From: Kappaphycus alvarezii
Taxonomy: Eukaryota > Rhodophyta > Florideophyceae > Gigartinales > Solieriaceae
Assembly (NCBI GenBank): GCA_002205965.3
Contig: NADL03000710.1
Location: 248,001-312,000, forward strand
Length of the DNA stretch: 64,000 bases
Direction: 5' to 3'
Numbering within the stretch: position 1 is the stretch's first letter; each line of letters begins with the position of its first letter. The translations under genes were made by a program, and so were the position numbers. The notes beneath the pieces were generated by a model. It saw only the letters and a program-made list of their open reading frames with translations, was not told where the DNA came from and made no database searches. This document shows, piece by piece, positions 46,857-58,934 of the stretch.

Positions 46857-47218
46857 TCACAATTCCGCTGGATCCCCCGGGAAAGGGGTGGCGGGGCGGC
46901 GCCGGACGTCACAATGGGGGGGATGTACTAAAGAGAAGTGTGGAGGGAATTGTGGGTGATGTACTTACGGTGCAGGGGGAAGCCGTGGAATGCGTCATTC
47001 ATGGTGCACATGTGCGAACTGGAGTCCATTTGGATGTCGCGCTTCACGCGCGGAGCGCGCGCGTAGAGGAGCACACGCGCGGACCGAGGGATGCGGGAAG
47101 CGGACGCGTTGTCGGCAAGTCTAAATTCCTGTGCAATGTTCGTCTTAGAATGGTGATAAAATATTGCTATACATACCACGGAGGCGTATGTACTTGAGGT
47201 CTTCGTGTGAACCATCAT
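46857..47218 (-). CDS. Small candidate gene with two short introns, not recognised
   Basis: ATGATG at 47213-47218 opens a 14-codon exon (MMVHTKTSSTYASV). It is followed by a 48-nt candidate intron, 47129-47176 (GTATGT, TTCTAAGAC branch-like site, CACAG). Exon 2 (47128-46969) reads EFRLADNASASRIPRSARVL, then IQMDSSSHMCTMNDAFHGF. A second candidate intron, 46928-46968 (41 nt, GTAAGT to CTTTAG), leads to a short last exon ending TGA at 46857. The predicted product is ~90 residues. Intron 1 is a multiple of three and open, so splicing is not forced. No family resemblance. The antisense frame is also open, so coding strand is not certain. Confidence 0.3.
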
Positions 47219-47432
47219 TCGCCTTGCCGTATTACGCAAAGAGAGAATAGTAGACTCGTCACTTGGTTTTGCCGAATCTGCAAACCGTACACAAGGTGTA
47301 ACCGTCAATAACTTCTATCTCGTGATTTCGAAGATCTGTCGTATTTTGGTTGCTTGACCAGTTCCTACTAGGAGGCGCAGAATCTTTCTAGCGTGGATTT
47401 CCTAATTCTGGAACCTTTTTTTTGTTTTCCTA

Positions 47433-47863
47433 GGCAACTCGGTGTCGACCTCTTTGCCTTTTTCGATTTCACTCTGTCAGGACCCGACTTTTTTCTGGGT
47501 GATGTACAGGCCCATCTTTTACAACCGCAAGAAATCCGTCTACCTGTACAGAGGAAGCTTGCACAGAAGCACCACAATGAAGAGATTGACTTCATTTTAG
47601 AACGTTTTCGCGAAATGACTGCGGGGAGATTGAAGGCACAGCACGGAAAAAGGCAAGTGACAGCACTAGCCTTAACATTGAAAATATCGCATTGGACGGT
47701 ACATGTTACGCGTGGAATGGACTTTTTTTCTAGATTATCTCGCCACATTGGTATTCTTGCAACAGTAGGTAACGTGAAAAAAGCAAACAAGGTTAGTAAG
47801 ACAGAGAAGGGCTTGAATGCTCCATTTGTGCGGAGGAACCAGATGTGGATTCTTGATACCTAG
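47433..47863 (+). CDS. Unrecognised ORF downstream of a strong acceptor site
   Basis: CTAATTCTGGAACC, a long T run and TTTTCCTAG form a textbook branch-polypyrimidine-acceptor series ending at 47432. The frame then runs ~140 codons to a stop at 47863: QLGVDLFAFFDFTLSGPDFF, EEIDFILERFREMTAGRL, SRLSRHIGILATVGNVKK. If this is an exon, the upstream exon has not been identified. The minus strand is also open over part of it with Lys/Ser-rich translation, so the call is tentative. Confidence 0.3.
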
Positions 47864-47871
47864 GAAGTGGT

Positions 47872-48164
47872 GAAATGAAGGCGAGGCAGTCTGTGATGGA
47901 TACCTAGCGACAGTACCAGATGGAATGTTCCAATCTGGCACAGGATTATCAATTCCTGAGCTCGACAGTCCCACCCTCCTCCCAGGAATACCTATGGGTG
48001 CTTTACTTCCTGGGGAAACTAAGTATCAAAACTTGAAACACTGGTGGCCAAAAATGGTTCCGAAGAAACTGACCTATGACTTCATCTTGGCTCACAAATT
48101 CATTGAAGTGAGAATATTTGAAAGATGCGAGCGGCTATTCATTGATCAAAATTCATTCAATTGA
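47872..48164 (+). CDS. Unrecognised short ORF, possibly continuing the preceding one
   Basis: About 97 codons are open: NEGEAVCDGYLATVPDGMFQ, then IPELDSPTLLPGIPMGALLP, then HWWPKMVPKKLTYDFILAH, to TGA at 48162-48164. Composition looks protein-like. It begins within 10 bp of the end of the 47433-47863 frame but in another frame, so both may be one broken or spliced gene. An internal ATG lies at 47925. Confidence 0.3.
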
Positions 48165-48645
48165 TGTTGAAAAGTTAGATAACGGCTCGTGTAGATTGCT
48201 GTTTTAGTTAAACGGTGAGATATGTTTGAGACCCTTTGGGTAACGGCTCGATGCCAGGCGGTCGCCGAAATAGACTTGTTTTGTTGCACTTATTAAGAAC
48301 CCTCGCAGCCGACAGGCGATAATTTCTTACAGTAGAAGTAATAGTGTTCGTTTAGAGATCCCACGTACCAATTATTCAGGTTCTTAATTTTGTATTCCTA
48401 AAGCTTTGAAATAGCCCAACAAACTCTATCTTCTTCCTTTTCTTCTATTCAGAAGGTAACTTAGGGTGTTTTAATAATTGAAAAGTAGCTTCAAGTGCAA
48501 CATGACCGTTCTTTAAACTTTTTGAAAAGTGGACGGGCAGTTCTTTCACTCCTGCCTCTATGGCAATGCACAAACCTCTTACTTTGATTCTATTCAGGAG
48601 TATTCAGACTGGCTACAGCAGCTCTCTATGCGCTCAACGTCATGT
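48165..48645. other. Unassigned stretch
   Basis: No gene recognised. AACTTAGGGTGTTTTAATAA with TTGAAAAGTAGC near 48460-48490 resembles an antisense LINE tail. Confidence 0.35.
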
Positions 48646-48649
48646 CTAA

Positions 48650-49000
48650 CTAAACAACCTGTCCTTAACGCTGGGGAGTGCATATGGTTGGTTAGTCATG
48701 TGCTTCATGGCCACCGTAGAAGGCTCCTTCTTCGCTTGTTCTTGCACTGGTTCCCGCTCTATTACCGTCGCTCCAGCACTCCACAAGGTAACCCACATCA
48801 CCTCCACAATGCTCTCACACTGCTTCGCCATTCATCGCTCTCCAGTCAACGACTCCAAAGGCTTTACACCGTCCTCACTCCCTTCGTTACGTATTAGCAA
48901 CTTAGTGACTTAGCCCTTAGGGGCAGCACCCAATGCTATGGCCCACGTCGGCCCCTTGTTAGGGGACCCTTCTTCAATAAACGTTCACCCCACCTCCGGG
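48650..49000 (+). mobile_element. LINE-A fragment upstream of the endonuclease, plus sense
   Basis: About 300 bp (GTGCTTCATGGCCACCGTAG to CAATAAACGTTCACCCCACC) are homologous, in opposite orientation, to 61125-61400. There the same sequence leads into the LINE-A endonuclease region. A frame in both copies reads FACSCTGSRS, then SHCFAIHRSPVNDSKGFTPS. The fragment ends where a minus-sense LINE-A 3' end begins. Confidence 0.6.
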
Positions 49001-49002
49001 AT

Positions 49003-49262
49003 ATTTTTGGGTTACGTTAATGCATGGAAGATGTGGTCGGTTGTATCCACACCGCTAATGCGTGATGCAGGATAAATCGTTATTGATTGGTAACACTAAA
49101 TATCATTCCTTACAGGGCCGGCTTAGCGCCAGCGAGCAGGTATGCCGCGTTAGACGTGACGCAGCGGCAGCGTGGCTCTAGGTAAGCATCGCTAAAATCT
49201 TCCCATGATTCTCCATCCCTCGGACGGCCACGTTCCGCGTAACATCAATTAGCGCAGCATAC
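49003..49262 (-). mobile_element. LINE-A2 3' end, left part of a copy split by gypsy-2
   Basis: Minus-strand translation upstream of the tail reads IDVTRNVAVRGMENHGKILA and SHAAAASRL, equivalent to the LINE-A C-terminus. The A2 tail (49003-49065, ending in CCC-rich sequence) follows. At 49262 the reading passes into the gypsy-2 LTR and resumes at 60261: across the insertion site the bases encode HPDAY, as in other LINE-A copies. Confidence 0.75.
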
Positions 49263-49647
49263 TGTGGTCCGCTAGCCTCATCAAGCTCCGTTCATTAAGA
49301 TAGCTTTACTGATAGATAGTAAGAGTTCGTTAACCTAGATTGTAGTTCCAGTGATCCATTCTGGGTGCCACATTCTGAGTTGTGGTTGTCCTGCTTCCCT
49401 GTGGGTGCCACTACCGTTTCCTTTCTATTTTTAACAGTATTTTAATGCTTCCGGGTAGTAACTGCTGTGCAAAGCAGTTTAGCGCTCAAGTCGAGACTAG
49501 ACTGCTTCCGTTCTCCCCCACTGTCTCCATTTACCTAATAGACAGACATGGCGCAATTCAATAAAGAAATGCACCCGATCAAGGATCCGACTACCGACTC
49601 CAAAATTACAAGCATTGCCAGTGAGTTGCGTGCCCGTGACTGGCCCA
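49263..49647 (+). repeat. gypsy-2 5' LTR
   Basis: 385 bp, starting TGTGGTCCGCTAG, with landmarks TGCTTCCGGGTAGTA and CAAGTCGAGACTAGACTG. It pairs with 59876-60260. The ATAC flank is shared with the other end. Confidence 0.85.
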
Positions 49648-50143
49648 GAAATTTCTACGCGACCATTCCGCGGATGCTCACACGCCACACCCAGCGCACC
49701 GACTCGCCGCTTCGACCGCCGCTCTTGTCCATTCATCGTTCCGTCGTTCGAATGAGTTCCAACGAGAACGGTGCACCAAGTGCCCCACCACACAGTACAG
49801 CTATTGTTTCCGTTTTCACCCCAGCCTATGCCCCAATGCTGAGCAGTGTCGATCCTATCGACGTTGCACGTTTCCACAAAGAACAGGAGAAATATGAATT
49901 AGAAATACCTTCCAAGCATGTCGACGTCCCTTTTCTCAAACCGATTCCGTACTCCGCGAGTATTGACCGATCACTTCTCAACAACCTTTTTTTCATGGGG
50001 AAGTTCGACTTTATCGTATCCGAAGCAACTGAGGTCACAGGACTGAATGTTGTGCACATCAAGGCGTACATATAGTCTATTGTTTCCAGCTCAAACGAAA
50101 CCCTCATGGATCCAGCACTCATCGAGCGAGCTCTTGATGGACG

Positions 50144-50864
50144 TGATAGGGGTAAATCGGCGGGGGAGGAGATCCTCAGAACCAATTACCCTGAGAAGGA
50201 GGTGTTGCGAGCGACAAAAGTGCTGCCGTGGTATTGTTGAACGAACAAAAGGGAGTGTATATAGAAGAGAGTTGAGAAAGCTACAAGCAAGTATAAAAGG
50301 GGCAGGGTCTACCACTGACGCTCTGCGACCAGCGTAAGAAAACGTTTTCTTGGGTCTGAAGTTGACTCTCAACTTCCTACTACTCGGGACTTGGCTTGAA
50401 GTTGTCTGCCAACTTGCTTCACCTCCACTAAAGGAAGCAGTTTACTCGGCTTATATAGACTTTTGGCTACCCCAAAAGTCTCAAACAAACATACTAATAA
50501 CCATAAAATGTATTCACGGTAATCGTGTGAACCAGAGAGACTATTAGAAGATATTTCCTCAAGGTAAATATCTAGGTGCCATACCCATGCCAGCCATCCA
50601 TCGGCCAGGGGTGGGAATTGATGTGGCCATTATATAGACCTTTCAGAGCTACTTGTCGTATCACCCACAACCTGGAACTGTACTGACATCTACTATGACA
50701 GCGTGTCCTAAAATGAAAAAAATCAGCCGACGAATTTGCCACACTCACCCAAATTAAAAATATCTTGCAAATTCAAAAACTGTAAAAATATCTTCCCAAT
50801 TCCGATACTGTATACAATCATGGTCCTCATCTAGATTTTTTCGTGCGCGAATTTGCGCACATCA
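50144..50864 (-). repeat. gypsy-1 3' LTR
   Basis: 721 bp; in sense it starts TGATGTGCGCAAATT and ends TTACCCCTATCA. Near-identical to 56942-57656 and 62698-63415. Confidence 0.9.
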
Positions 50865-50935
50865 CGCCCTCTCGCTCAAGACGAACGTCCGACTCGTCAC
50901 TGCTCTTCTTCTGCTTCCGTTAGTGTTCGCTGTCT

Positions 50936-51978
50936 TATTGATAAAATGTATGGTCTCTCAAACGGGTACGGATGCAACTGATTACCAATATGATGCTCTA
51001 AAAAGTAGGTTCGCATTACTGGTACCTCACTTTGTAGCATAGCCTCATATATTGGTTTGATCACATCGAGGTGGGGTTGAATACATTCTTCTTCCGTGAC
51101 TCTTCCGAATCTTCCAAGAGTGAAAAAATATATGTGATATGCAAACTCTTCTGGAAGATGCCGGAGGAATGGATGTCGATAAGAAAAGAAGACGCGCATC
51201 ATCAAGAACGAATCTTCGTAAGATAAGTGCGGTCCATGTAGCGCCCTAAAACATAAACAGATGCTTATCATGAAATAAGAAATGACCTGCGCATCGTTCG
51301 CATCCTCGGAGATATTGCGCAGCCAAAAAGATAATCTTCTTCTTCCGACTGTATGCTGTGCATGGTTGTGAAGCAAGCTAGAGATGAAGTTGTGGTGGAC
51401 GGTCCCGATGAATGGCCGCGACCAGCTCCTGACGTACTGGGACCTGCACGAGGTCCACTCGGGGGACGACCGGAACCTCTTCTGGGCGGGTTGTTGTCTC
51501 CTGAAGGTCCTCCTCTGGTCATCATCACTGCTTCAGGAGGATCCTCGCCGCCTCCAACGTTCCCAATTTGTGGCGGAGAAACGTAAGGTTCCCATAGAGG
51601 ATACGGGACCAGCCTGTATTCCATATCCGGGGGTAAGGCGTAACCTCTCAGTCGCACGTCTTGGTTGTTCTTGAGAAATACGTAAATTGGACGGATAATA
51701 TTCAGATACGTTTGCGACAAGTCTCCAGCAGCTACCATTCCATATCTTCCTATAGAGTAATGATATATTACCTCCACAAACTCTGGACCTGCTTCCGTGA
51801 ACCTTCCGTTTTGGAATGAAAATAGAACTCTTATTAATAGTCGGAAATCTTCTTGAGGTAGCAATGGTCCGTTCAACGTACGAAAACATAGGCATATATT
51901 AATGTAGAAATGGATGATTACGTGGAGTTCGTAGTAGTCCCGCGTAACCGAGATGATCCATTCCCAGGCCCTTTTTCC
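50936..51978 (-). other. Tandem post-integrase domain pair of gypsy-1 (part of the fossil element)
   Basis: Unit 1 (51580-51978) follows the integrase C-terminus and reads WEWIISVTRDYYELHV, then YINICLCFRTLNGPLLPQED, IYHYSIGRYGMVAAGD, LNIIRPIYVFL, YRLVPYPLWEPYVS. Unit 2 (50936-51346) reads FWLRNISEDANDAQV, then FMISICLCFRALHGPHLSYED, cut here as ICLCFRALHGP, with IYFFTLGRFGRVTEEE, LDVIKPIYEAM, NQLHPYPFERPYILS. The shared ICLCFR-x-L-x-GP, GR-x-G-x-V and PYP-x-x-x-PY landmarks show a duplication. A Gly/Pro/Ser-rich linker separates the units. There is no signal peptide or clear membrane helix, so nothing supports an envelope. Function unknown. Confidence 0.7.
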
Positions 51979-54900
51979 TCCCATAGGAATCATTCTATAG
52001 TTAAAGATGAGTATGCCCCGTGGTTGCGCATAGTCCTGTGTGAGAAGGAATTCTTCAGGCCTCTGATGGTAAGGGACCAGACGACGTGCATGGATGGCCC
52101 TCCTTGATCTCTTCCCTGAGCTTGAACAGAGCTGATAGTGCGGGTGTCTTTCCTCCGTGACGATGCAAGGGTTCGAGTACTTGGTTTGGAAGGCCGGCCA
52201 CTTCACAGCCTGCTGCATTGCTTTTCCATGTACTACAAGTACTTTAGAGCCAACTGAAAAGGTTCTGACTGCAGGTTCTGCATCCTTATTTCTTGTCTGT
52301 GTTAGCGCGCGGTGTGATCTCCAGCCTTCGGTGGCCAGTAGTTCAACTTCCCTACTCTCTTCATCGATAATATTTGTTTCCATGTCTCTCTTAACATTCT
52401 AGGAGCCCTTCCGTACATTAGCTCGAATGGTGAGCGTCCATTTCTTCCTCTTCTTCGACGGTAGCCGTATAACACTTTTGGTAAGGCATCTTCCCACTGG
52501 ATTTCATTCTCCAACATAGTTTTCGATATTGCTCGTTTGATGGTTCCAACCATCCTCTCCGCTTTCCCGTTGGACATAGGAGCGTATGCGAGAACGGTCT
52601 TCAGCTGAATCCCTTTCTCTTCCAAAAACGAAGCAGTGAAGTTGCAGTAAAACAAAGGGCGTTATCCGAGATGATCCTTTTTGGAAGACCAAACGGTTCA
52701 ATTATTTCTTTTTCGATGAATCTCAGTACCACCTCAGCATTTGCCTCCTCGACTGCAACTGCTATTGGCCATCCAGTAAGATGTTCCACCCCTATAAGGA
52801 GATATTTGTTTCCGGAAGAAGTTTCCTTGAACGGGCCCGCGAAGTCAATTGAGAAGGTTTCAAAGAGACCGGAAACTGGAAAACTTAGAGTTGTCTTATA
52901 CTTCCGTATTGGAGTGAATTTTTGGCAGTTGTCGCAGCTTTTCACGAAGTTATAGACGTCCTTATGGATACCGGGCCACCAGAATCTCTCAGTTACGAAT
53001 TTTTGGTTGTTTCGAGATCCCAATGCCCTAGCTCATCATGGAAAGTCCTCAAGATCTTCATTCTTTCTTTCAAAGGGGCCACTAGTCGGGGACCGGCTTT
53101 AGTGTGCCGGAAAGTTTCCCATTCCACAATGTAAAAGCCTTTTGATTCCTGCGTACCCAATTTCGGTGTTCAAGATCAACCTTTCTCATTTCTAGTCCAT
53201 CGAGGAATTTGATCAGTCCGTGAATATTAGCTTCGTACTCGTTATCGTTCGGCAACTGCAACTCGGCGACTCCGACGATGTCCTCCGAAGCTTTTTCATT
53301 TGGAATCAGTGCGTCCCTCAAGCGGGATAGGTAATCGGCAGGCTGATTATTGCGTCCGGGTCTATACACAATTTCAAACCGATATTCTGCGAAAATGTCG
53401 AGCCATCGGGCCAAGCGGTGATGTACATCCTTCTTTTGGAATGCTGTTTTAAGTGCCTGGTGATCAGTTATCAAGACAAATTTCTCGAGTGATAAAAGGT
53501 ATACGCGAAACTTTTTCAGCGCGAAGACGACAGCTAGCGCTTCTTTCTCGCAGACTGAGTATCTCTTTTCCGCGTCATTCAGAGTTCGGCTTGCGAATTG
53601 AACAGGGTGTAGTCTTCCGTTTTCATCTTTTTGGGACAAAACGGCACCCAAAGACCGTTCTGAGGCATCTGTCTCCACAACGAATGGTCTCTTGAAATCT
53701 GGGTACATGAGAACTGGGGGACACATAGCTTATCTTTAAGCTCCTGAAATGCAGTTTCCATTTCCTTGTTCCAGTAAAATTTTCCGTTCTTCGTAGTGCT
53801 GGCATGTAACGGTGCTGCAGTCTTGGCGAAATCTTTGATAAATCTTCTGTAATATGAGGCCAGTCCTAAGAAGCTTCGGACCTCCGTCTTTGAAGCGGGC
53901 CTTGGTGCCAACTTTATTTTTTTCGTTTTCTCTGGATCCACTCTAATTCCCTCTTGGTCGACGATATGACCGAGTAATTGGATAGAAGTTTTCGCAAAGA
54001 AGCATTTGCTCAACTTAATTTTCAAGCTATACTCCGATATCCTCTCCACAACTGTCTTGACGTGCGAGATGTGCTGATCCAATGTTTCTGAGAATATGAC
54101 GACATCATCGATATAGACTCTTGCGAATGGAAGTCCTTTCAAAACCTCGTTCATCATTCTTTGGAATGTAGCTGGTGCATTCATGAGACCAAAAGGCATC
54201 ACTTCGAACCTGAACGTACCGGCTTTGCTGGTAAAGGTTGTTTTTTCCTTACATTTTTCATCCAATGGAATCTGCCAATAGCCAGTGTAAAGGTCAATTG
54301 AGGTGAAATATCTCCCGTCCTTCAGGTCCTCGAGGATCTCCTCCATGTTCGGAATCGGAAATCGATCGGGTATCATTCTCTGGTTCAGTTGTCGGTAATC
54401 GACGCAAAAACGCAGCTTTCCATCCTTCTTTGGTGCGACCACAACTGGAAACGACCATGGGGATGAAACTGGTCGAATAATATCATTTTTCAGCATACTT
54501 GTAACATTTTCTGAGATAAATTGGTCATATTTTGGCGGTTGACGTCTAGGCTTGTGGTAAATCGGTTGAGTGTCGGTAAGTTCGAACGAGTGAGTAACCG
54601 GTACACTTGCTTGTCTCAAATCTGAAACGCTCCATGCAATTACTTCGGAAGATGTTAACATGTCGGATATTTTCAGTGAGGCGGGGGCGGGAAGGTGCTG
54701 CACTTTTCCTTGGATTTCTGCCATTTGGCGCCCTTTTTCTTCTTGATCCTCAACCTCAATATTTTGAAGGACCTCTTCCGTCGTGCTCACATCTTCATAT
54801 ATGGAATTCGCGTATTCTTATTTTCTTTGCAAAGGTAATCTTCTTTCATGCTCCGAATTCTGTCCTTTGATTCGATATCATCGCAAAAAGAAACACATTC

Positions 54901-56941
54901 GGGTTTCAAACTTATCCTAGAATCCCAGTCGTCATCTGTTTCAAACCCGGAATCATAATCGTCCCATGCCATGTTCATTAACCCCCGAGGGTACCCTTTT
55001 CCACTTCCGAAAGTGTTAGTTGGTTCCGAATCTTCGCTGTCATAGCTAGAAGTGAAATCTTCACTGTCCGTTTCTTTTAAATCTTCAGGATGCGTGCTTT
55101 TGTCGAAATCCAGGGGCATCTTCACGGTTCTGCCGTCAATATTAACTGAAACCATTTGGTTGCCCAAGTCAATGCATGTCCTAGTCTTTCCATTGTGGGC
55201 AGCCAATGATTGCATCGAAAGGGAGATCCGGCATGACAAGAAAGTCTACATCAACTTTAGAGTCCCCAAAGAACACGGAAACCTTGTCAACAGTGCCCAT
55301 GCATTTTGAGACGGTTCCATCCGCTACAGTTATTTTTCGAGTCGTTGGAGTAATTTCGAGACCTAGATCTGTCACCAAAGTTTCTGAAATGAGGTTTGGA
55401 ACAGCACCCGAATCGAAGAGAGCTTGGGTTTTCATACCCAATACTTTGACTGGTACCAGCTTAAGACGTCTTGGTGCTGTCGAGGCCGATTGAAGAAACA
55501 GTTTCTTACCCTTAGCGGACTTATTAGACCTGATAATTTTTTTGAGTTCTTTTCTCGCATCCTCTGCGTCGCCCCTCAAAAGTTGACCAAACGTTATCCC
55601 AGTTGGGGCCGATGCAAGCTCAGCCACCAAATTGTACCTCTTCACATACTCTAGTACGTCCTTAGAGATACTCTTAACTTTCTTACTCTTTTTCGTCTTC
55701 TTGGCCGGAGTGACTCCCACTCCTGGAACAACTTGATCAGACCTCTTGGTTCGAGGAGGTACAGGTGCTGGGATATGCTCCAGCATTCCATACTCTAGCC
55801 TAGGTTTCTTCGATAAAATGTTCCCTTCCCCATCCCTTTTTGTCACATTGACTTGACTAATCTCTTCAGCGATGGATACGTTACCGGCATCCGTCAACCT
55901 TTGATCCCTTCTATTTTGTAAGATTTTCACCTCTGGTCCTGACTCACTCCTTGCTTCCGATAAATTTGCTCTTCTGTTGTCTTTAGACCAGCAGTTACTT
56001 TCATGATGCCCATATCGACCGCACTTTGCACAACGAGTGTTTCTATGTGGATTATCAGGACACCTGTTTGCAAAGTGTCCAGGCTTGTGACAGTAAGAAC
56101 AGACTTCTGCGGCCTTAGGGGCCCCAGACTGGTTCTTCTTAATGGTAAGAGTAAGGCTTTCCAACTGCGAGGTTATCATGTCAAGTCGATTATCGAATCG
56201 GGTTTCCAACCTTTCTTCCAAGTTTTTGACATCGCTCCTGACAGATTCTAATGCCGCTGCACTAGTAGCCGGCCTTTGATAATTTTTTCAGGATGTACGA
56301 TAGACATCGATGTGCGGGTTTCCCTCGGTACCTCACTCAGTGACTGAAACGTCTCCGAATTTTTGACAAATTCTACTATGGTACCCTTCAGTTCATCAAA
56401 AGTGTGAGGGCCCTTGATGAGGAGGAAATCGGAGAGCCGCTTATCCCCCATAGCCGCCTTACGCAGCATTCCGTACTTGGCTTGGGCGTTGAACCCAGCC
56501 TTTTCATAAAGATCACACAAGTACACCAATGAGCTTAACAAATCGTCGAAGTTGAGCCGGGCCTCTATGGCGGTACGAATCATCTCATCTGGTTCTACCT
56601 CCTTAGCATACTCTTTCACAAGCCACTCACATACCTCACCGAAGTTACGCCCATTCCCGTTAAGAGACCACCCGTCGATAAACTTGGACTTATATTTGTG
56701 CTTTGCGTCACCATGAAGATAGGCGAAGATACTTGCGGCCTTCTCTTCATCGCCCTTCTCTCGCATCACAACGTTGACATATGTGTAAAGAAACTCCTCA
56801 ACGTCTTCAGTCTTGCCCCTGTGAACGTTATACGAGCAGCATTGAGATCCATGATTACCGAAAAGAAATCCCCCCGAAGTGTTCCTTACTACTGCTCAAC
56901 TCGAATACCTCGGGTGCAACCCCCTCCACAAGAGTACCAAA

Positions 56942-57656
56942 TGATAGGGGTAAATCGGCGGGGAGAGATCCTCAGAACCAATTACCCTGAGAAGGAGGTG
57001 TTGCGAGCGACAAAAGTGCTGCCGTGGTATTGTTGAACGAACAAAAGGGAGTGTATATAGAAGAGAGTTGAGAAGCTACAAGCAAGTATAAAAGGGGCAG
57101 GGTCTACCACTGACGCTCTGCGACCAGCGTAAGAAAAGTTTTCTTGGGTCTGAAGTTGACTCTCAACTTCCTACTACTCGGGACTTGGCTTGAAGTTGTC
57201 TGCCAACTTGCTTCACCTCCACTAAAGGAAGCAGTTTACTCGGCTTATATAGACTTTTGGCTACCCCAAAAGTCTCCAACACATACTAATAACCATAAAA
57301 TGTATTCACGGTAATCGTGTGAACCAGAGAGACTATTAGAAGATATTTCCTCAAGGTAAATATCTAGGTGCCATACCCATGCCAGCCATCCATCGGCCAG
57401 GGGTGGGAATTGATGTGGCCATTATATAGACCTTTCAGAGCTACTTGTCGTATCACCCACAACCTGGAACTGTACTGACATCTACTATGACAGCGTGTCC
57501 TAAAATGAAAAAAATCAGCCGACGAATTTGCCACACTCACCCAAATTAAAAATATCTTGCAAATTCAAAAACTGTAAAAATATCTTCCCAATTCCGATAC
57601 TGTATACAATCATGGTCCTCATCTAGATTTTTTCGTGCGCGAATTTGCGCACATCA
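56942..57656 (-). repeat. gypsy-1 5' LTR
   Basis: 715 bp, same ends as the 3' LTR. It contains a TATATAGAAG-type AT motif and a TATAAAAGGGG stretch, but the promoter strand was not assigned. Confidence 0.9.
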
Positions 57657-58762
57657 GGACGTTTGACCTTTTTTGTGCACACTGACGCACCCGATAAGCA
57701 TTGGGCGGTTTGCACAAAACAGTACAATGAAGCGGAACTGGCAAAGCGGATTAAAGATCAAGCTCATCAGCTCATGCCTTTCTCAGCGGTACATTCTCAG
57801 ACAGTAAGGCTTTTGCCATTGTCCAAGCTTTTCGCAAATTAGAGTACTTGCTTGCATGCAATTCTTCCACAAGTATCTACACCGACCACCGAAAATTGTT
57901 ATTTTCGTTTAATTCCATCGCCATGGAACCCTCATTCGGTCGCCACAAAGTAAACAAAGTCATACGATTGGCACTTTATCTAAGTGCTTTTACCTACCTT
58001 ATTGAGCATGTCCCGGGAAACCCAAACACATGGCCGGACATCATGACTAGGTGAATGCGTGGGAACCGCCGATCTTCCACCGCCTCCGCGAGACGGGTAA
58101 CTTCCGGTTTGCCGTTTACTGCAGTTACAATCCCGCCTGAAACTCCTGACTTCAATTGGCCTTCCGCACCAGAAATCGCATCTGCGCAGAAGGAAGACAA
58201 CAACAAAGCACCAAAGAACGATACTGTAGACGATTATTGGCTGTTGGAAGTCAAGGAGGCAGCGTGAATACCAGATGAATGTGTTGATTTGAAACTAAGT
58301 CTGTTAAATATTGCCCATGCTGGCCCAACTGGACATCATGGGGCTGACAATACCTGGAAAGCCCTCAGAGAAAGTGTCATATGAACTGATATGCGAGATG
58401 ATACAATCATTTTTTTCATCATGTCTCTTTTGTGTCCTAGTCAAGAGTAGTATAAAAGTTCCCCGCCTTCTTGCCTCGACTAGCCACGCATCGAAACCCA
58501 ACGAGCTACTGTATGTGGACTACCTCTTTCTAGGTGAGAGTGAAGATGACAGCAAGTACGTGCTCGTTGTCACGGACGACCTCAGCGGCTACTGCTGGCT
58601 CCATGCCACATCCGCAGCGAACGCAAAGCATACCGCTGAAGTTCTTGCACGATGTACTCGTGTATCCACTTTCGCTAAGGTTTGGGTCTCCGACCAGGGC
58701 CCACATTCTAAGAATGAAGTACTTGAACATCTCTCCCGCAGGCATAGAATAAAGCATCACTT

Positions 58763-58934
58763 TACTGTAGGATGGCTGGCCTGAAGGTAACATTTTAGGG
58801 AGCGTAGTTCCTTCCTCATTACCGTGTGTTTATACCCTTTTCGAGTCAATTGTTCTTTTCTGGAAAACCATGGGATAGATCGGATATATATTCCAAGAGT
58901 AAAATACCCAAACCTTTCCCTCACTATACTGTAG
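58763..58934 (+). mobile_element. LINE-A tail inserted in gypsy-2, 8-bp target duplication
   Basis: The insert 58771-58926 (156 bp) carries the last codons of LINE-A (ATGGCTGGCCTGAAGGTA.. and the TTTTAG stop) and the full 3' UTR. Direct repeats TACTGTAG lie at 58763-58770 and 58927-58934. It is plus sense and 5'-truncated. Confidence 0.85.

Larger units (their letters stand above)
50144..57656 (-). mobile_element. gypsy-1: Ty3/gypsy LTR retrotransposon with duplicated post-integrase domain
   Basis: Sense is the minus strand. Near-identical LTRs (50144-50864 and 56942-57656) and a perfect 5-bp target duplication GGACG (50139-50143, 57657-57661) delimit one insertion inside gypsy-2. A TGGTACTCTTGTGG primer-binding-like site follows the 5' LTR. 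Parts in order: capsid-type gag (56.77-56.25 kb), two CCHC knuckles (CSYCHKPGHFANRC, CAKCGRYGHHESNC, ~56.1 kb), aspartic protease (ALFDSGA, ~55.4 kb), an acidic spacer, reverse transcriptase (VYIDDVVIF, ~54.1 kb), RNase H (ITDHQALKTAF, ~53.45 kb), and integrase with zinc motif, SIDFAGP and IISDN (53.0-52.3 kb). Two copies of an unrecognised domain close the coding part. It is not whole: a handful of breaks. LTR identity indicates a young insertion. Confidence 0.9.

Noticed and set aside
50936-51978. Possible envelope protein in gypsy-1
   Set aside because: No signal peptide, membrane anchor or cleavage site is visible. The sequence is a duplicated soluble-looking domain.
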